Below the pieces are notes generated by a model. The model saw nothing but the letters and a program-made list of their open reading frames with translations, searched no databases and had not been told where the DNA came from. From contig NZ_FNVZ01000004.1 in assembly GCF_900104625.1 (NCBI RefSeq), positions 434,001 through 498,000 on the forward strand: DNA of 64,000 bases, read 5' to 3'. Both the position numbers and the translations under genes were made by a program. Origin of the DNA: Leptotrichia massiliensis (GTDB lineage Bacteria; Fusobacteriota; Fusobacteriia; Fusobacteriales; Leptotrichiaceae). How positions within the stretch are numbered: the stretch's first letter is position 1; each line of letters starts with the position of its first letter. Shown here piece after piece: positions 63,871 to 64,000 of this stretch.

Positions 63871-64000
63871 ATGGACAAAGATTTACAATCAATACAGGAA
63901 GTAAGAGATTTATTAAATAGTGCAAGTAAAGCATTTGAAGAATACAGTCAGTTCTCACAAGCTCAAATTGATGAAATAGTAAAGGAAATAGCTGAAGAAG
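63871..64000 (+). CDS. Start of an acylating aldehyde dehydrogenase (EutE/PduP-like), cut by the window edge
   Basis: Only 43 residues are present, starting MDKDLQSIQEVRDLLNSASK and continuing with a SQFSQAQIDEIVKEIAEE helix. This fits the N-terminal helix pair of CoA-acylating aldehyde dehydrogenases of microcompartments (EutE, PduP), which convert acetaldehyde or propionaldehyde to acyl-CoA. AAAGGACAAACT precedes the ATG. The core NAD-binding and Cys motifs lie outside the window, so the call rests on the N terminus and the operon context. Confidence 0.6.
   Translation, partial: MDKDLQSIQEVRDLLNSASKAFEEYSQFSQAQIDEIVKEIAEE

Overview
The window looks like the origin-of-replication neighbourhood of a very AT-rich, Gram-negative-type anaerobe of the phylum Fusobacteriota, most likely Leptotrichia or a close relative. 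This is inferred from the extreme A+T content, LPS-core and lipid A export genes beside Firmicutes-like genes (spoVG, rqcP-type S4 protein), a split Na+-pumping oxaloacetate decarboxylase, and the gene order around dnaA. No rRNA, tRNA, CRISPR array or transposase gene was found.

Layout. 1-4.9 kb: C4 metabolism, with the end of ATP-dependent PEP carboxykinase followed by oxaloacetate decarboxylase as separate alpha, gamma, biotin-carrier and beta genes. 5.0-17.7 kb: an LPS/surface glycan cluster (three GT9 heptosyltransferase-like proteins, an O-antigen ligase/polymerase, a GT32/Caps_synth-like protein, a GT4, a double GT2, another GT2, a polysaccharide deacetylase and an MsbA-type exporter). 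17.8-25.8 kb: a Ser-rich exported protein, an orphan RnfD/NqrB-like membrane protein, mfd, an exported esterase and two membrane proteins. 25.9-36.8 kb, mostly minus strand: spoVG, an S4 protein, a PhnD-like lipoprotein, a VWA lipoprotein (+), birA, an LPS-kinase-like protein (+), an ABC exporter pair, pth, a MATE transporter and mnmG. 37.5-45.7 kb, minus strand: a Kdo/WaaP-kinase-like protein, a TPR protein, a DciA(DUF721)-zinc-ribbon protein, recF, a possible small ORF, yaaA, an unknown lipoprotein-like gene, an unknown Cys-rich gene and dnaA. 46.4-55.4 kb, plus strand: rpmH, rnpA, yidD, yidC, khpB(jag), mnmE, gyrB, gyrA. 55.4-60.9 kb: a Usp-like protein, a YfcE-type phosphodiesterase and a mannose-family PTS (IIA, IIB, IIC, IID plus a small membrane protein). 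61-64 kb: the start of a bacterial microcompartment operon (three near-identical hexameric shell proteins, EutS/PduU-type shell protein, EutP/PduV-type GTPase, a tailed BMC protein and the start of an acylating aldehyde dehydrogenase).

Origin. dnaA is flanked on both sides by clusters of DnaA boxes (43.4-43.95 kb and 45.9-46.23 kb), with a very AT-rich stretch on the rpmH side. Genes diverge from this point, so the origin is probably bipartite. dnaN is not between dnaA and recF.

Most notable non-coding signals. (1) A 375-463 nt intergenic element occurs twice, at 36.9-37.4 kb (minus) and 52.3-52.7 kb (plus), pointing away from the origin on each arm. Each copy is bounded by hairpins whose loops are conserved while the stems differ but stay paired, and the two terminal loops of one copy are nearly complementary. 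(2) The BMC operon leader carries a sigma70-like promoter, two hairpins with AxxGxx hexaloops and an overlapping intrinsic terminator, the architecture of an ANTAR (EutV-type) antitermination target. (3) The PTS IIB start codon has no nearby Shine-Dalgarno sequence; a strong one lies about 75 nt upstream and an 11-bp hairpin would bring it close. (4) Several intergenic hairpins share the arm TCAAA/TTTGA.
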